64,000 nucleotides of DNA from Xestospongia bergquistia (GCA_963965975.1 OZ014412.1:15746349-15810348), one strand, 5' to 3'; positions 36,718-58,720 are shown, counted from the stretch's first letter. Made by a program: numbers and translations. Notes: a model not told the origin generated them from the sequence alone.

Positions 36718-39062
36718 AAGACTGTCTTTTTGAGTGTTAGAATAGTCATGTGTTATAACTTATTTTTTTATAATTTTTAATAGATTATCTCATACAATTT
36801 AGAATATGCAAGTAAAGTACACTGACACATATGTGTGTGTGTACTTCTTTTTGTAATGATTGTGATCATGAAACTGAAAATTAAGATTATGTTTCTGATA
36901 TACCAGTGCTACTAATTTTCTCAATTTTAATTTGAATAATAAAAAATAGACTCCTTACTAGTTTTGCTAAATAAAAGAACACATTTCTGGCTCAATCATT
37001 CTGCTTTATTGCTTCTAAATATTGTGTCCAATGATCATGGCAATAAGGAATACTGCATTAACATGCATTATAATATCAATTATGGGGAGTTGACAATCAG
37101 TTGTACAAAATGTGTTCTTGTTGTTTGAGATGAAATGAAATAAAATGATCTACAATGGGAATGACAAGTACAGAATAGTCATCCATCCATAATCGATAGT
37201 GGTATATTGGGATTCATGTTGGTTTATTTCAATTCACTCCCTGTTGTGTTAAAGAAATCCTCTTCATTAGTTGTTATCGTCTTGTTACAAAATTGCATAT
37301 ATTAAATATTCGTCACTTATAGTATATTCATAGTCATTGATTATCATCTTACTGTAGGAAAAGTGAAGCTCGATTTAATTGTATATGCTTTAAAACCTTT
37401 ACTGCTAGCACTTTACCTAGTCAGCTTCATTATCTTACACTTTAGAATTACTAATTATAAGTAATGTAATCACACTTGCAAATGTGAACTATTCTCGCTA
37501 TAAAACAAAAGGCTAGACAAATGAAACCTGACATATAACAAACCTTAGATGTGATAAACTATGTCACAATGATGACATTGCATTCATATTTGACCTTCAT
37601 TTTAGTTCAAACTGTTTGAAATAAGAGAACTCAAATAGTCTCTTTCAAAGTAATCTCATCTATTAATATGTTATTTTTAGAAATAAAAAAGTTGTTTACT
37701 ATTTTCAGCATTTCATATTATATGCAATTTAATCAACAATGGATTCGCTAATCAATCAATCCAGATTTATAATGTAACCTTTGCATGTACTAAAAGAGAT
37801 TGACCGTTTATGTAATTACTGTTAGAACTATAATCATGATTTTTTATTTGTATTTTATATGGCTGCATGCAAACCAAATGTTGTTTATAAAATGACTCAA
37901 TAGTAATATAATTTAAACTACTGTTATATTGACTGATACCTTATAATTAAAATCTACTACATTGAATATCAAAATAATGGAAGATTGCCATACATATATA
38001 AAGCCATAATAACAGACCTGACCAAGCATCTTATTATTCTAAGATTAAAAAATTGTTCTAACTTCTAATATTTATTTTTCATCATTCATTAAATATCACC
38101 ATGTATACCGCTCAAGGGGCGAGGTCTAGAGGACTGGTCATAGCATAGAAATGTCTGTCTCGTGATGAAAACATGGAAGCTACACTCACAGTGCCTTGCG
38201 GCACCAAAATAGACATACGCTTTCAATGATTTATAGCGATGTTTGGGCGGATCAATGTTGATAAAAGAAGAGTGTGAAATTTGCTTTAACTGTTCATGAG
38301 AACTGTAAGTTCTGCAGAACAACAGTTCAGTCATAAGAATGACCACGCCCACAATACTGAATGAGTGTTCATACACCACAGTCAAATAATAAGACACATA
38401 AAACAAATGCCCTTGATACAGGTATTGTACTATAATAATTGAAATAATACTGTGTTTACTTTTTTGCATTAAATACATAAATTTTGCTACATGTTTACAA
38501 TCTGTATTAGAGTATATATAGTTACATGACACATGATCTGTGATTTTATGTTGTTGTTCCTATGCACACAACATAATAAATTGTATTATCATTTAAAAGA
38601 GTATGTGTTGTTCAAAGTATATATTCTTTTGATTGCTAAGTGGTAATCAATGGAATGCACTCTTTGCAACATGGTTGGTTGATAACTATGTATTGTTAAT
38701 GCACTGGACAGATGTCAGTTGTTGCTACTTAGCTCTGTCACTATTGTATCTGCATGTGTTGGAACGAGAACTACAACTCAGATTATTGTATTACCACATG
38801 TATATAATATTGTATCAACTACAACTCTGTATTTATAGGAATTGTAGTTAATACAACTATAATTTGGAGTATTTGGGATAGTATATATAGTAATGTGCTG
38901 ACATAGTAATGAGACTTGTAGTTTTTATTACAATTCTCATGACCATGTCTAGCACTCTTATTCGTATTCTCTCACATTTGCATGGCTTCAAAAGTAGTTA
39001 TTAATACAGATAAACTGGCTTTTTAATTCATTGTATATAAATCAACTCTGTATTAAAGGTGT

Positions 39063-39094
<32 letters not shown>

Positions 39095-39485
39095 TATATT
39101 ATAGAATATTATATACAGGACAAAGGCTCTAACAATCAACAAGTTTATAAATAGTAATTGAAAAGGATGTGCAACTAGTAAACTGTATCTACACAGTTTT
39201 AAGACATGCATTGTTCACATATAAGACACATATAAAGACTATTATTTAAAATATACTGACTCATTCTTAATTACATACAATGAGGCAAACCTAAAACCTT
39301 CTGTATGTCACTATTATGTTCCTATCTAGTAGTTTTAAAATTTCATAATAATAACTATAGTATATATAGTATTACAATGCAATGGCAAATATAGCAACCA
39401 AACATAAGACAATAGCATAAATTTAACATGATTATGTAATGTTCAAGGAAAATCAAACACTTGTCCATACTTAGTAATGTTTAGT
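36718..39485. other. Convergent spacer, EBP to RBR ligase
   Basis: This holds AATAAA signals near 36943 and 36968, a (TA)n tract near 39064-39090, and one open frame at 38532-38089 listed separately. The rest is unremarkable. Confidence 0.5.
38089..38532 (-). CDS. Doubtful 147-codon open frame
   Basis: This open frame is long for such AT-rich DNA, and its 3' half is GC-richer than its surroundings. It has hydrophobic stretches near residues 45-75 and a Cys/His-rich C-terminal part. I recognise no domain, see no paralogue in the window, and no splice partner was found. It may be chance or a lineage-specific small gene. Confidence 0.25.
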   Translation of the reverse strand: MSCNYIYSNTDCKHVAKFMYLMQKSKHSIISIIIVQYLYQGHLFYVSYYLTVVYEHSFSIVGVVILMTELLFCRTYSSHEQLKQISHSSFINIDPPKHRYKSLKAYVYFGAARHCECSFHVFITRQTFLCYDQSSRPRPLSGIHGDI

Positions 39486-40613
39486 TTATTTGCGAGACCA
39501 TATAGGTATAACAGTCTGTCTTGGAGCTACAGGTTTGTTGCATTGATTATGCCATGAAAGTGGTGCTTCCTTTAAACAATCGGTACTTAGACGAAGACAC
39601 AGGAAACAAAACTCTTTCTTGCAACGTCTACACATCATCATTTTACAACCTTCTTTATTGTGCTCAAAAACTTTGCCGCATGTAGGACAAGCACGGCGAT
39701 TAGGGACATCAAATCCTAACAACTTTATCATGGGTGCATCTCGGATGGAAGATAGTTCAGGATGTATACAATCAGGATTTCCACATTTCTCTGATGACGT
39801 AGTTGGACCCGACCAGTCCTTAGAACAATTCCAGCAGAAATCAAAAGAAGAGCCTTTTTTCTTTGTACAAACTGGACATGTTACTCGGAGATTTTTTAAG
39901 TCCATTCTTTCAACAAATGAACGACATTTAGGGCATTCTTTCATTTCACAATAATTCATTGCTGCGTATTCTGACATTTTGGCTTCAAAGTATTTCATTT
40001 CGGCATCAGTCAGCAAAGCAACCTGACGAACTTCATTGTAATCCCACTCTTGACCACATTTTTTTTTAATACCATCTACAAGAGCTGGGCATGTAAATGT
40101 GTAAAAATGGTCATCAAGCTGGCTGCGACAATAAGCTGTAAGTGTTTTGGGGTTAACTGCATGTCCGCATTTCATTTTAACACGTTTTGGAGTTTCATCA
40201 CTATATGGATCAATGCAATCAGGATCGTCTGTAAACTGTAATGAGAAATTGCTAAAATCATGTTCCTTTTCCTCTTCACAATCTCTAGGTGGCACTGGAA
40301 CCCTTTCAAGAGGAAGATGGTCCGTTCCTCCATGACACCGTATAACTACAGTGATTATACATCCTTTATGAAGGTTGTAATCGCGCAGAGTTTTCTGTAC
40401 TTTTGTAGTACTAGTTGCGTTTACTTCTTCTAGTTGTTTGCCAGCATACAGTAATCGCATTTCATCAGGTTCAACATCACTTTTGACTTCGTATATCTTT
40501 TGCTTTAACCTCTTTATTGTTGTTTTAAGAAATTCATCTTCGCTATCCGCAACTTTCACCGTAAAGTTACCTCCTTCGATCCCTACGACAACGATGGACC
40601 ACTGACTGCTCAT
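39486..40613 (-). CDS. Ubl-RBR E3 ubiquitin ligase (parkin architecture)
   Basis: A single exon encodes 375 residues from the ATG at 40613. An in-frame ATG at 40766 would add 51 residues, but the ubiquitin-like fold starts right after the chosen one (residues ~5-95). A RING1-like zinc region, an IBR (CPKCRSFVE, CPVCTKKKG, FCWNCS) and RING2 (CPTCGKVFEHNKEGCKMMMC) follow. RBR ligases take ubiquitin from E2 on a RING2 cysteine; here that is Cys323 in the EGC motif. RING1 appears to lack the usual first CxxC pair. It is intronless beside intron-rich neighbours, so a retrocopy origin is possible. It differs from true parkin in sequence and length (375 versus 465). Confidence 0.88.
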   Translation of the reverse strand: MSSQWSIVVVGIEGGNFTVKVADSEDEFLKTTIKRLKQKIYEVKSDVEPDEMRLLYAGKQLEEVNATSTTKVQKTLRDYNLHKGCIITVVIRCHGGTDHLPLERVPVPPRDCEEEKEHDFSNFSLQFTDDPDCIDPYSDETPKRVKMKCGHAVNPKTLTAYCRSQLDDHFYTFTCPALVDGIKKKCGQEWDYNEVRQVALLTDAEMKYFEAKMSEYAAMNYCEMKECPKCRSFVERMDLKNLRVTCPVCTKKKGSSFDFCWNCSKDWSGPTTSSEKCGNPDCIHPELSSIRDAPMIKLLGFDVPNRRACPTCGKVFEHNKEGCKMMMCRRCKKEFCFLCLRLSTDCLKEAPLSWHNQCNKPVAPRQTVIPIWSRK

Positions 40614-40705
40614 CTTCGTCGTTAATTCGATGGAACTGTGACTGCAAATGCGTATACGACAGGAAATGGTAAGTCGGTCATACGATGCAAAATTTAGTTT
40701 ACGGA
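40614..40705. promoter_or_regulatory. 92-bp bidirectional promoter between E3 ligase and triple-USP gene
   Basis: The chosen start codons face away from each other over only 92 bp, and the longer in-frame starts on both strands would overlap. Both genes must share core promoter sequence. A consensus GTAAGT at 40676 on the plus strand could be the donor of an untranslated first exon. Confidence 0.6.
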
Positions 40706-49408
<8,703 letters not shown>

Positions 49409-49925
49409 CTTCGTACCATTATTTATATCTAATAGTTTGTAATATCTTTCATTTATCTTATAGTCTTATAAACTTTAGTGCTCTTTTCAGTATATTTTGT
49501 AATTGCACAATAATAGTTAAACACTACCTTTATACATCATATATATATATATATATATATTATACATATATGCTCATGACTATACTACATATTCTATGGT
49601 GTGTTACATTTAATTTTAACATGCATAATGACTCATAAATGAGTGGATTTATGGTTTAAAAATATATTGTTATTCCCAAACCTAAAGGGAAAGTAATTAA
49701 TTGTGAGTTACAACCATTGTCATGCAAGGAACCTAATATATGTCATGACTTCTTCCTTCATAACCAACAGCACAGTTTACTCACAGTTCACATCATATAC
49801 AGTGTATGAATATATACCAAATTTCTTGATTCAACTCCCTTTTGTTCTAAAATTATGTCAAATATATTTTTATTTTTGATAATTTTTATGAAGTAAGTTC
49901 ATTAATACAATATAATTCAAGATAC
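49409..49925. other. Convergent spacer, triple-USP to SPATA17
   Basis: About 500 bp of AT-rich sequence with a short (AT)n run near 49540-49562. No gene is seen. Confidence 0.6.
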
Positions 49926-52665
49926 TTAACTAAGAGTATGATCAAATAGAGCAATAGGAGGAATAACAGTCTGAAACCTCTACAGTAATGAGAGGATAAA
50001 AATGCTATGAAAATATATTTTATGTACTATTATTATAGTCAGTAATTGATTTAATGTACTAACCTGTTGTGTCACATGATTATCAGGTGACTCATCACGA
50101 AAATGTTTCGTACCATAATCAGGACTGTAATAAGAAATGCATAGTATTGTATTGTAAGTATAGCAGACTCATACCGAGTATAATAGGTCTGAGAATCTAA
50201 CATAGGTTGGTATGGGAATGGAGATTTAGAGAATGGAACAAACCTGCAAGTATATGAAATAAGTTACTAATAAAGTAATCACTCACTTATCATTAACCAC
50301 TATGTTAATTTGTTCTTTAGCCTTAAGCTTAGATCTGTAAAGAAGTAAGTTATCACTGACTTGTCAGTGAGCTGCAGCCATTAAGTCATCAGTCCATCCA
50401 TCAATCTAGTTTCAATACCTTGTTATACAGACACTATCAAATGATGTTGCTACTCGTAAAGAAGGGTTCAATGGTCGTCTTCTCTGCTCCCATACCTTTT
50501 CTGGTTGTCTAAAAGGTCCCTAGAAATACATTTTATTAAAAACAGTTAATACATATATTATATTAAGTACCTGTGGTTTTACTGGTGGTAGACTATGACG
50601 CAGCCTACAGTCACCACTACAAGCAGCTAAATCAACAGTTGGGTGGGTAGAATTAGGTGACAATGATTGTATTGAACTTTGCCCTTTAGACTTAGGATGC
50701 TGTCTCTTCTCTACATGTGGTAAATGGAATTTAATTGCTCTCATTTGATCCTCAATTGGTAAAGAGCCTTCAGGACCAGTAAAGACACCATTAGACTATA
50801 ATAAAGGAAGATACAGTACATAAAGAATTTACATTAGGAGTATTAAGAAGTATTCCTACATTATAGATAGATAGATAGATATTTATATATATATATATTT
50901 ATTATATATATATATATTAATATATTTATATGTATATATCTTATGTCAATGATATTTCAAACAATATATCACAATAAAATAGTAGTGATTTCCATTGCTA
51001 TAATTACAGCATGTCAATGTGTACTTTGCAAACTACACAAAATAAAATTGTCTCTATGATTGTACTACCATTAACTTACAGATTGAGTACTTAACATATA
51101 ATGACATTGTCTAGCATCCTTTGCTGTTCTGAGCTGTTACAAAAAGAGTACGAGTTGTTAAATCATTAAATGTGAACTTTACTTTTTCAAGTTCATCATC
51201 ACGTTTAAGTTGTTCATTAATTATCTTCTGTTGATGACTTTCAAGACGAGATCTACAAGGTATAAAATATAATATTACCATACATCACTTAATATAGATA
51301 CAAATAAAGTTGGATGTCTAAAGAGACTCTTTTACCTGACAATTTCATTTTTTTCCTTCAGTGCAGCAAGATATCTTTTCTCTACATAGTAATTATGTAT
51401 ATATTGTCGACTATAATACCCTCTCCATGTACATTGTATCTATATAATACATTGTTATATATGTAAATGGAGACTCTTCAGGCCCGTAGCCAGGATTTTC
51501 TTAAAGGGGGGGGACTTGTTTGTAAAAAAATTAAACCACACCCTTAATCAGTGACTATTCATATCCACACCCATGACTTGACTTTGTCATATTAAAGAAA
51601 GAACATACCATGCAGAGTTAAAACATGTATAATACTAACTGATAATAATGTTCTCAAGTTGCAAGCGACGTGGATGCCTCCTAGCAAACATAGTATACTG
51701 TTACACCTGTACTTAGTTTCTATGCTGCTGGATAGCTGAGTAGACAGCTGCTAAATTAAAATTCTATATAATATATAGTTACAAAATAAGAAAAAAGTAT
51801 TCCATCATAGGAACAAGCTGATCCATTGAGTCTTATTTAGTGGTTTTGTAGGTGCTAATGGTGTCATTATGGTGAGTTATGTTTGCAGTTTGTGCATGTA
51901 GCTGACTAGCTGTAGCTAAAAAGCCTAACAGTGTATCAGCTCCACCCATTAATCAATGTAATTAAGTGTGAGTGTATTTTGGCCAAAGGGGAGGTTCAAG
52001 TCCCAAATGTCCCCCCCTGGCTATGGGCCTGCTCTTTATGACTTACAATTGTAGCCATTTTGTCATAGTAGTTCTTTCTTAAATTTATTAGATGATCCTG
52101 TATTTAAAGTATAAATTAATAATCTCTTATATGACATTAGATATGTGCTCTACCTTTAATAGTTGTCGATAATAACGTCTGCCATAGTGACCTCTATATG
52201 TTTTTTGTATTAATGTAGCACATTTACTAAGATATCTAAACAATTATAACTTTGTAAATTTTAAATAATGAAATGACATATTAGAATTACATATATCTAT
52301 TGTATTACAATATTTTTATGAAGAGATGACATACTTTATATATGCTCTAACTTGACATCCTCTAAACCAGCTCTGGATTTTAATGGCTGCCTTGTGCTCT
52401 CGTTCTCTGTTTTCTTCAGCCACTCTTAATAAATATATCGATATATTTTATAAGTATAAATAAAAGTAACTAACTAATACAAGGTTCTCAATCCACCAGC
52501 ACCTACATACCACTTATGGTGGCAACAGGCCAACTTAACTTTGTAAGTACGTAATGTATTCTTTATTTATTTCATTGTATTCTCGTTTATAACTCACCTA
52601 CACGACTCACATACTGCTTCAAGTATTCTGTTTCTCTCCTTCCATAGTTTATGAAAAGCAGCCAT
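49926..52665 (-). CDS. SPATA17: SPATA17, IQ-motif protein
   Basis: Thirteen exons: 52665-52598, 52424-52335, 52235-52154, 52097-52047, 51439-51336, 51252-51183, 51133-51080, 50795-50571, 50519-50419, 50334-50287, 50243-50175, 50124-50064 and 49979-49926. Phases chain into 358 residues; human SPATA17 has 361. Three IQ motifs bind calmodulin: AIKIQSWFRGCQVRAYIK (the GCQVRAYI block is nearly identical to human), LIQKTYRGHYGRRYY and IIQCTWRGYYSRQYI. Further matches are HYMLST, GPFRQPEKVWEQRRRPLNPS (human GPFRDITEVLEQRYRPLEPT) and the C-terminal FQTVIPPIALF (human FQTVLPSFELF). The family is linked to sperm and cilia. A DNA transposon sits in intron 4. Confidence 0.93.
51479..52031. mobile_element. 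553-bp non-autonomous DNA transposon
   Basis: The ends CAGGCCCGTAGCCAGG (51479) and CCTGGCTATGGGCCTG (ending 52031) are inverted repeats with one mismatch over 16 bp. Both are followed inward by a run of G (or C). The flanks CTCTT at 51474-51478 and 52032-52036 look like a 5-bp target-site duplication. The interior has no transposase. It is inserted in SPATA17 intron 4. Confidence 0.85.
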
Positions 52666-53393
52666 ATTGTTTTCTATCCTTTGTTACTATGGTAACGTTA
52701 CTAACGCTATCTAATTAAACGAAAATTTATCATCTCATGTAATTTTGAAAAATAAACAATTAACATGAGTCAAGTGACTGGGCGTGATTTAGTAAATAGG
52801 GTGACTTTTGGTGATGCGCATACAGTACAGGATATCCTCACACAGTATCAAATCATGTTTATATTTTGCAATATAAGACTCTTTGGTCTATACTAGTAAA
52901 ATCAAACATCAGAGAAGGTTGTCAGTGCTCAGTCAGGTGAGGGGTCTACTAGTAGCTGTACTGCTAGAATATACTGTTGTACTATAATATATTAATAGTT
53001 TTTTAATATCTGTTAATATTGTGTGCTAGTTCTTTATGATAGATACAGTATCTTAAGATCTGTTCAGTTTATATCATAATAAAATATCTATACTGATGAT
53101 CTATTGTGCATATATAATAAGTACTTTAACACAAGGCCATCTATTAATTCCTACCATTCTGCTGCCTGTATTAAAAAGCATTCATTCTACCTTAAATATT
53201 AAACTGTCCTTTAGTTTAGTATTAGTTACTATAACCAGTTCAATATAAAAAGATAATATACTTGTAAGTAACTATTTTTAAAAGCTAATCTTTTTTGTAC
53301 TGAGATCATCAATTATAATTTTTTATTGTTTTTGTTTCTTTTACTGCTGAACTTCAAACTCTATTGACTTGTTGAATCATTCTTTTTAGCTGG
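52666..53393. promoter_or_regulatory. Divergent spacer, SPATA17 / SMP-C2 gene
   Basis: The start codons are 728 bp apart. An acceptor (TTTTTTAG at about 53382-53389) just before the SMP-C2 ATG suggests an untranslated first exon in this interval. No specific motif was recognised. Confidence 0.45.
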
Positions 53394-55214
53394 ATGGATA
53401 CATACCATCAACAATCCTTTATTCATCCTCGACACAATGACAACACTCCTTTGAATATCCCATCTCTCTTACCAATAACCTCTCACTTATTTGCTATTAT
53501 TTTTTGTTACATCGTTGGAACTTTTGGTCTCAATGTATTGTTTATAACACCTATATTTCTGTTGCTATGGTTACACTGGGAACATCGCTATAGATTACTT
53601 GCCTGGACAACAGAGTTGAGAGTGGAATATGCCAGTATTAGACAACAGGTGTTAAAATCTGGGGAAAGTGTTGAATGGATGAATGGAATAATTGAGAAAT
53701 GGTAAGGTCAATGCACGAACAAGAAATTAATAATAATAAATTCATATACCAGATATATTAATGGCTACTTACAATTTGTTAATATATTATATAGTAACTA
53801 GAGTATATTGTAATAGATGAACTGTAACATAGCGTATACTACAAGTATTGTTGCCATTACTAGATAATATACTCTCAATGTAATGTATAGTTATTGTAAT
53901 GTGCTAGTATAGTTTGCTAATTTTTTGCTTCTAATATAGTCAATATTAACTTGTAAATTTCACTAATTCACAAACTATTAGCACTGTCATTAGCAAATTC
54001 CATATGACAATTGAAATGTACATAATTCTCTGTATAATAACAGATACCCTGTCTATATATGTACAATGATCATTCCTAACATCCTCCTACACTGCTTTGT
54101 CATGTGTGGTACAGCTAAAACAATTTAGAACTTATTGGGGGGGGGGGGGGTATAGTATTATCATCATAACATGACATAATAATAATTGAACTTAATACTA
54201 TTACTCCAAGTCATTGAGATTAGCATGATTGTCAATACTAATGTTATAATTAATATTATGTACTAATGTTCACTAATCTAGAACTTATTAATGGTAGCTA
54301 TCCTAGGGTCACCATGTCAGTACTGATGTTCACTAGTCTAGAACATATTTACTAATGGTAGCTATTCTAGACTACTGTAGTAAGTACTGATATTCATTAG
54401 TATAGATTTTACCTTACAATCTAGCTACGCTAGATCTTATCAGAACTATCATGATATGAGCCAATTCTAATGTGGAGGAGATCCCCTTTTATGGGATGGA
54501 ACATGCAGGTCAAATAACAGCTGTTTGCTTAAATGTATTTTATTATTAATATTCTCCTTACATTGCCAGATATTTTGTAAATAAACATCTAATCAAATTA
54601 CTCTCAACATAACTATGCATGTATTTAAGTTTCTTATAAGATTTCTTCTTTATGACATAATGATAATGTGTGTATCCTGTATGCAATGTAAATAAAAGCC
54701 AACATGTAATGTGATATCATACCATACAATATCCTCTAAAATTCCCTGATTATATGAATATGTGTAATCTCAATATTAAGACAATGAATGTTAATTGGAA
54801 GTCATTTTGTTTTACTTATAATCATATATATTATCATATTCTATTTTTTATACAACCTATTATTTTGAGTGTATACATACATACCTAGTCATTATTATAT
54901 CTTTTATCATTACTACATAGGTGGACATGCTGTAGTGGAACAATCAGTCATTTTGTTAAAGATTGGGTTGAACCAATTGTAAATAAATTCAAGTTTCCTA
55001 TATCTGTTGGTAAGTATGAATTATAATTTATTCTCTTTCTTTTTAACTTTGTTACTTTATAACTGAGCTTAAATTTCTCCATCTCTGTCTGCAGAGTCTA
55101 TTAAGATATTAACATTTGATTCTGGCCCATATCGTATGAAGTTCTCAAATGTTCGACTTTTACAACCAATCAATATGGTACAATGTCTTTCTTTTCTATA
55201 TGATCTCATGATGT

Positions 55215-55294
<80 letters not shown>

Positions 55295-56061
55295 TATTAC
55301 TTTATTTCTCATCCTATAGCCATCTTCTGCTCGTATATATTCAGACTCAAAGCATCCAACACAAAATGATCTTAAAATTTTCACACCAATGACTATTGAA
55401 ACACTAACTAAACCTCCTATTGCTATGTCAGCAGATGGAAGATCTGTAATTGCCATTGAGGTAGATGCTGATTTAGATGTCCCTCATGCTGAGTTTAAAA
55501 TGAAGGCTCGTGTTGGAATGGGGAGGTAAGTTACTATATCATATTGATGTCTTTACCTGTTGTTTATAATTGTGTATAGTTAATATTGTTATAATACATA
55601 ATTAATTTGTTGCATTGACTTTCATAGTCTGTGTTAATGAAATAAACTCTTTAATGTTTGTCATCATTTACCTTATAAGGTATAGCTTTCCTTATCATTG
55701 ATATCAGTTACCGCACACACACATACCATGTATGTATATGACAACAGTGTTAATAATGTAGTAAGTTGTTTACAAAAACTCTTGTTAACATGTTAATGTT
55801 AGAACAAAATTAATTTCTCAATATAACTATTAAAGATATCAAAGATTAGTTGTTATAAGTAAAACTTTCTATGAAAAGTTTACTGATACAAAAATAGCGC
55901 TATTACCATATATAGATGTATATTTACTAAGTAATAAGTATAAAGATATAATCACATTTTGGTAAATTCTCTTATATGGAACAATCACTAATTAACATGT
56001 TGATTTTACACAAATACACGCATAATATTGCAATACCAACACACCTAATTTAGATAAACAT

Positions 56062-56098
<37 letters not shown>

Positions 56099-58720
56099 AT
56101 AGTGTTTCTCAGAATTTAGCATTAAACATTGAACGTTTCCACATTGGTGGTCGACTACAATTTATAGTTTATGCAGACAAGAGAGCACCTTTTCCTCATT
56201 TAACTACTGCTAATGTTTGTTTCATATCCACGTAAGTTTACCTCTAATTATACAATGAAGCAGTCTCTACCTATTTCAATATTACATAGCTATAGCTGAC
56301 TCCTATAATTAATGTATTTATGGAAAAATAAATTGTTATTTAATCTATCTCTATGTTTATTCATTGAATATATACTTCATATAAAGTAGATGAATATAAA
56401 CAAAGAATAATGATCAAAACATGAGGTTACACATGTTGTATAAGTATACATTATGTACTGGACAGCTATGCATGTTGCTTTCTTGAAATGTTGATCATGA
56501 TATCCTATATAAACATAGATATAACCACATTTTAGTTAAAATAACTATAAAATACATTATCTATGATACTTAACTTATTATATTAATTTCTTTGTCAATT
56601 CAGTCCTGTCATTGATATTCAATGTCGAGTTCTAAAGGACAAACTTGACGTATCAAATACACCAGTTCTTAAACAGATCATGGAAAAATATATTGCAATT
56701 GGTTTTCAAAAGTTACTCATTTATCCTGGAAAACAAAATATCGACTTCACACCAACATTGTTACCAGGTATCATTTAACATTGTTACTAAATACAGATCT
56801 CCTACACCTGGTATAATATATTCCTGATATTTACATTATTGCATTCTGATACATTCCATTATCTCATAACAAAATAATATAATGCTATTATGTGACTTAT
56901 TACATTTCATTGTGTTATGTTTGTCGTACTGTAGGTCCTGAATGGGTGGGGTTGAAAGGGCGTGGTCTATCTCAAGGTGTATTGACAGTGAAAGTTGAAT
57001 GTGAGAGCACTGGAGGTGAAAAGAAAAGCAGTAAGCATAACTTTGTATACAAAAGTATGACATCTCACTATATAAAAGGAATTAATCATTTGTTTATTTC
57101 ACTAAAACATTCTTATTATTAAATATTATATTATTGCTTACTTTCTTACTTATAGTGTTATCGAATCAATATTGTAAACTTCGTCTTGGAACACAAAAAT
57201 GTCTAAAAGAATATACAAATGGTCCTATATCAACCTGGTCTTCAACATTCTCCTTTTTAGTACATGACCCCAATACAGAGAAGGTATTCATTTTCAAAAT
57301 ATATTGTATTTGCTTACTTACTTAATATCTCTTAGCTTCATATTAAGTTAAAATCCAGACGAAAATTACGTCGAGATCTTACTGTTGCTAAGCAATCTAT
57401 CACTTTGCAATCACTTGGTATTAAACAAGATGATGAATTATTATCAGAAAATTGTACGTCAATAGAAAAGGTATTATTTTAATGTCATGGAATTAAGATA
57501 AGTTCATTAAATAATGTCTTCCAGTCTCAAATTCGTATGAGTTCAGATGATGGTTCTACTCAAATGCTTCTTTCTTTGCATTATACATTGTTGCCACAGT
57601 TCTCTCTACAACAGACGACACCAGCTCTTGACAACTGTGATGTATCAGGTAAGCTTTGATTTTGCAAAATATGTAAGATTAAATAAATTTCTTGCTAAAT
57701 GTAATCTCATTTTATTAAGTCCTTTTTTACAAGTATTATGTAATAGTATGATCACAGATATTGCTAACACTATCATGATACATGTGATGCTCTGTAGTTG
57801 CAAATGTATGTATTAATAGCGTTCTACTAATATTGATATCACAAAGTGTAACCACGTATAAATTTATTATAATTTCAATTTTTTCTTTTATAGAAGCTGG
57901 TGTTCTGTATATACATGTACATAGTGCTAAAAATCTAAGAAGTCATTCAAGTAGTACATCATATGATCCTTATTGTCTTGTCAAACATGGAGATCGCTCA
58001 ATTTTTAAAACACATACAATTTTTGGTACCAGTGATCCTATTTGGGAGAAAGGTGTCGAGATATTGATTCCATCATGTCGTGATGTCTCGTTATCTTTTG
58101 ATATTTTTCATAACAGTCGTGGATTAGGATCACATGATCTATTAGGCTCCACCAACTTAAGATTGAACAGGGTAAGTACATTATCATATTCTTGACTTAC
58201 TTTTACAGTACTTTCTAATCACCATATTTGTATCATTGTATCTATTGATTATATCCTTTAACAATAGGGTCAGACACAGTTAATCCAGCACAAGATCCTC
58301 CTCCTCAATTCCATGAGACGAAGTTCCTCTCTTCCTACTGGTCCTGCCTCTGTTTCCTTTCTTTATATTTCTGTTGTGTTCCGTAATGTAGAAAGTATTA
58401 GTTGGACTAGAGATAGTCTACAAGAAGCATATATATCACGAACTCAAAGACAGACTAATGCAAGTTGTCTCGACAGTACGACAAAATTTTTAAATCCAGC
58501 TAATCAAAGTTTTCAGTCAATGAGTGCACTTCCCGTTGAGAATGATGAAGAGGTTGGTTCAAGTTCTGACGACGAAATAAACTCCATTAATAGTTCAATG
58601 TCATTTGCAGATTTGGAAAACTTGACTTTGTCTGAAAGAGAAATAGATCCTGAACAATCGCTTGCTTTTAGTAATCACAGGACTAACCCTCCTTTTTCAA
58701 CTAATATATTATATACGTGA
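53394..58720 (+). CDS. SMP-C2 lipid-transfer tether (extended-synaptotagmin-like)
   Basis: Twelve exons: 53394-53701, 54921-55009, 55095-55177, 55320-55525, 56103-56231, 56604-56767, 56935-57030, 57156-57283, 57336-57470, 57525-57648, 57894-58171 and 58268-58720. Phases chain into 730 residues. A hydrophobic hairpin (~29-62) should anchor it in the ER. An SMP lipid-binding module follows (~90-320; VEWMNGIIEKWW, like VEWANKLI in E-Syt). A C2 domain lies at ~330-430 and a second at ~488-585 (GVLYIHVHSAKNLRS, SYDPYCLVKHG, TSDPIWEKG). E-Syts tether ER to plasma membrane and move lipids. The acidic residues of the second C2 calcium loops are incomplete. TMEM24/C2CD2 is an alternative family. AATAAA at 58782. 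Confidence 0.8.
55219..55291. repeat. (CT)n microsatellite before an acceptor
   Basis: About 36 CT units lie ~30 bp before the exon 4 acceptor of the SMP-C2 gene. Confidence 0.95.
56065..56096. repeat. (CT)n microsatellite as polypyrimidine tract
   Basis: About 16 CT units lie immediately before the GTTATAG acceptor of exon 5 of the SMP-C2 gene. Confidence 0.95.

Noticed and set aside
39619-40335. Plus-strand frames of 62-111 codons
   Set aside because: Antisense shadows of the RBR ligase exon, with no homology or splice support.
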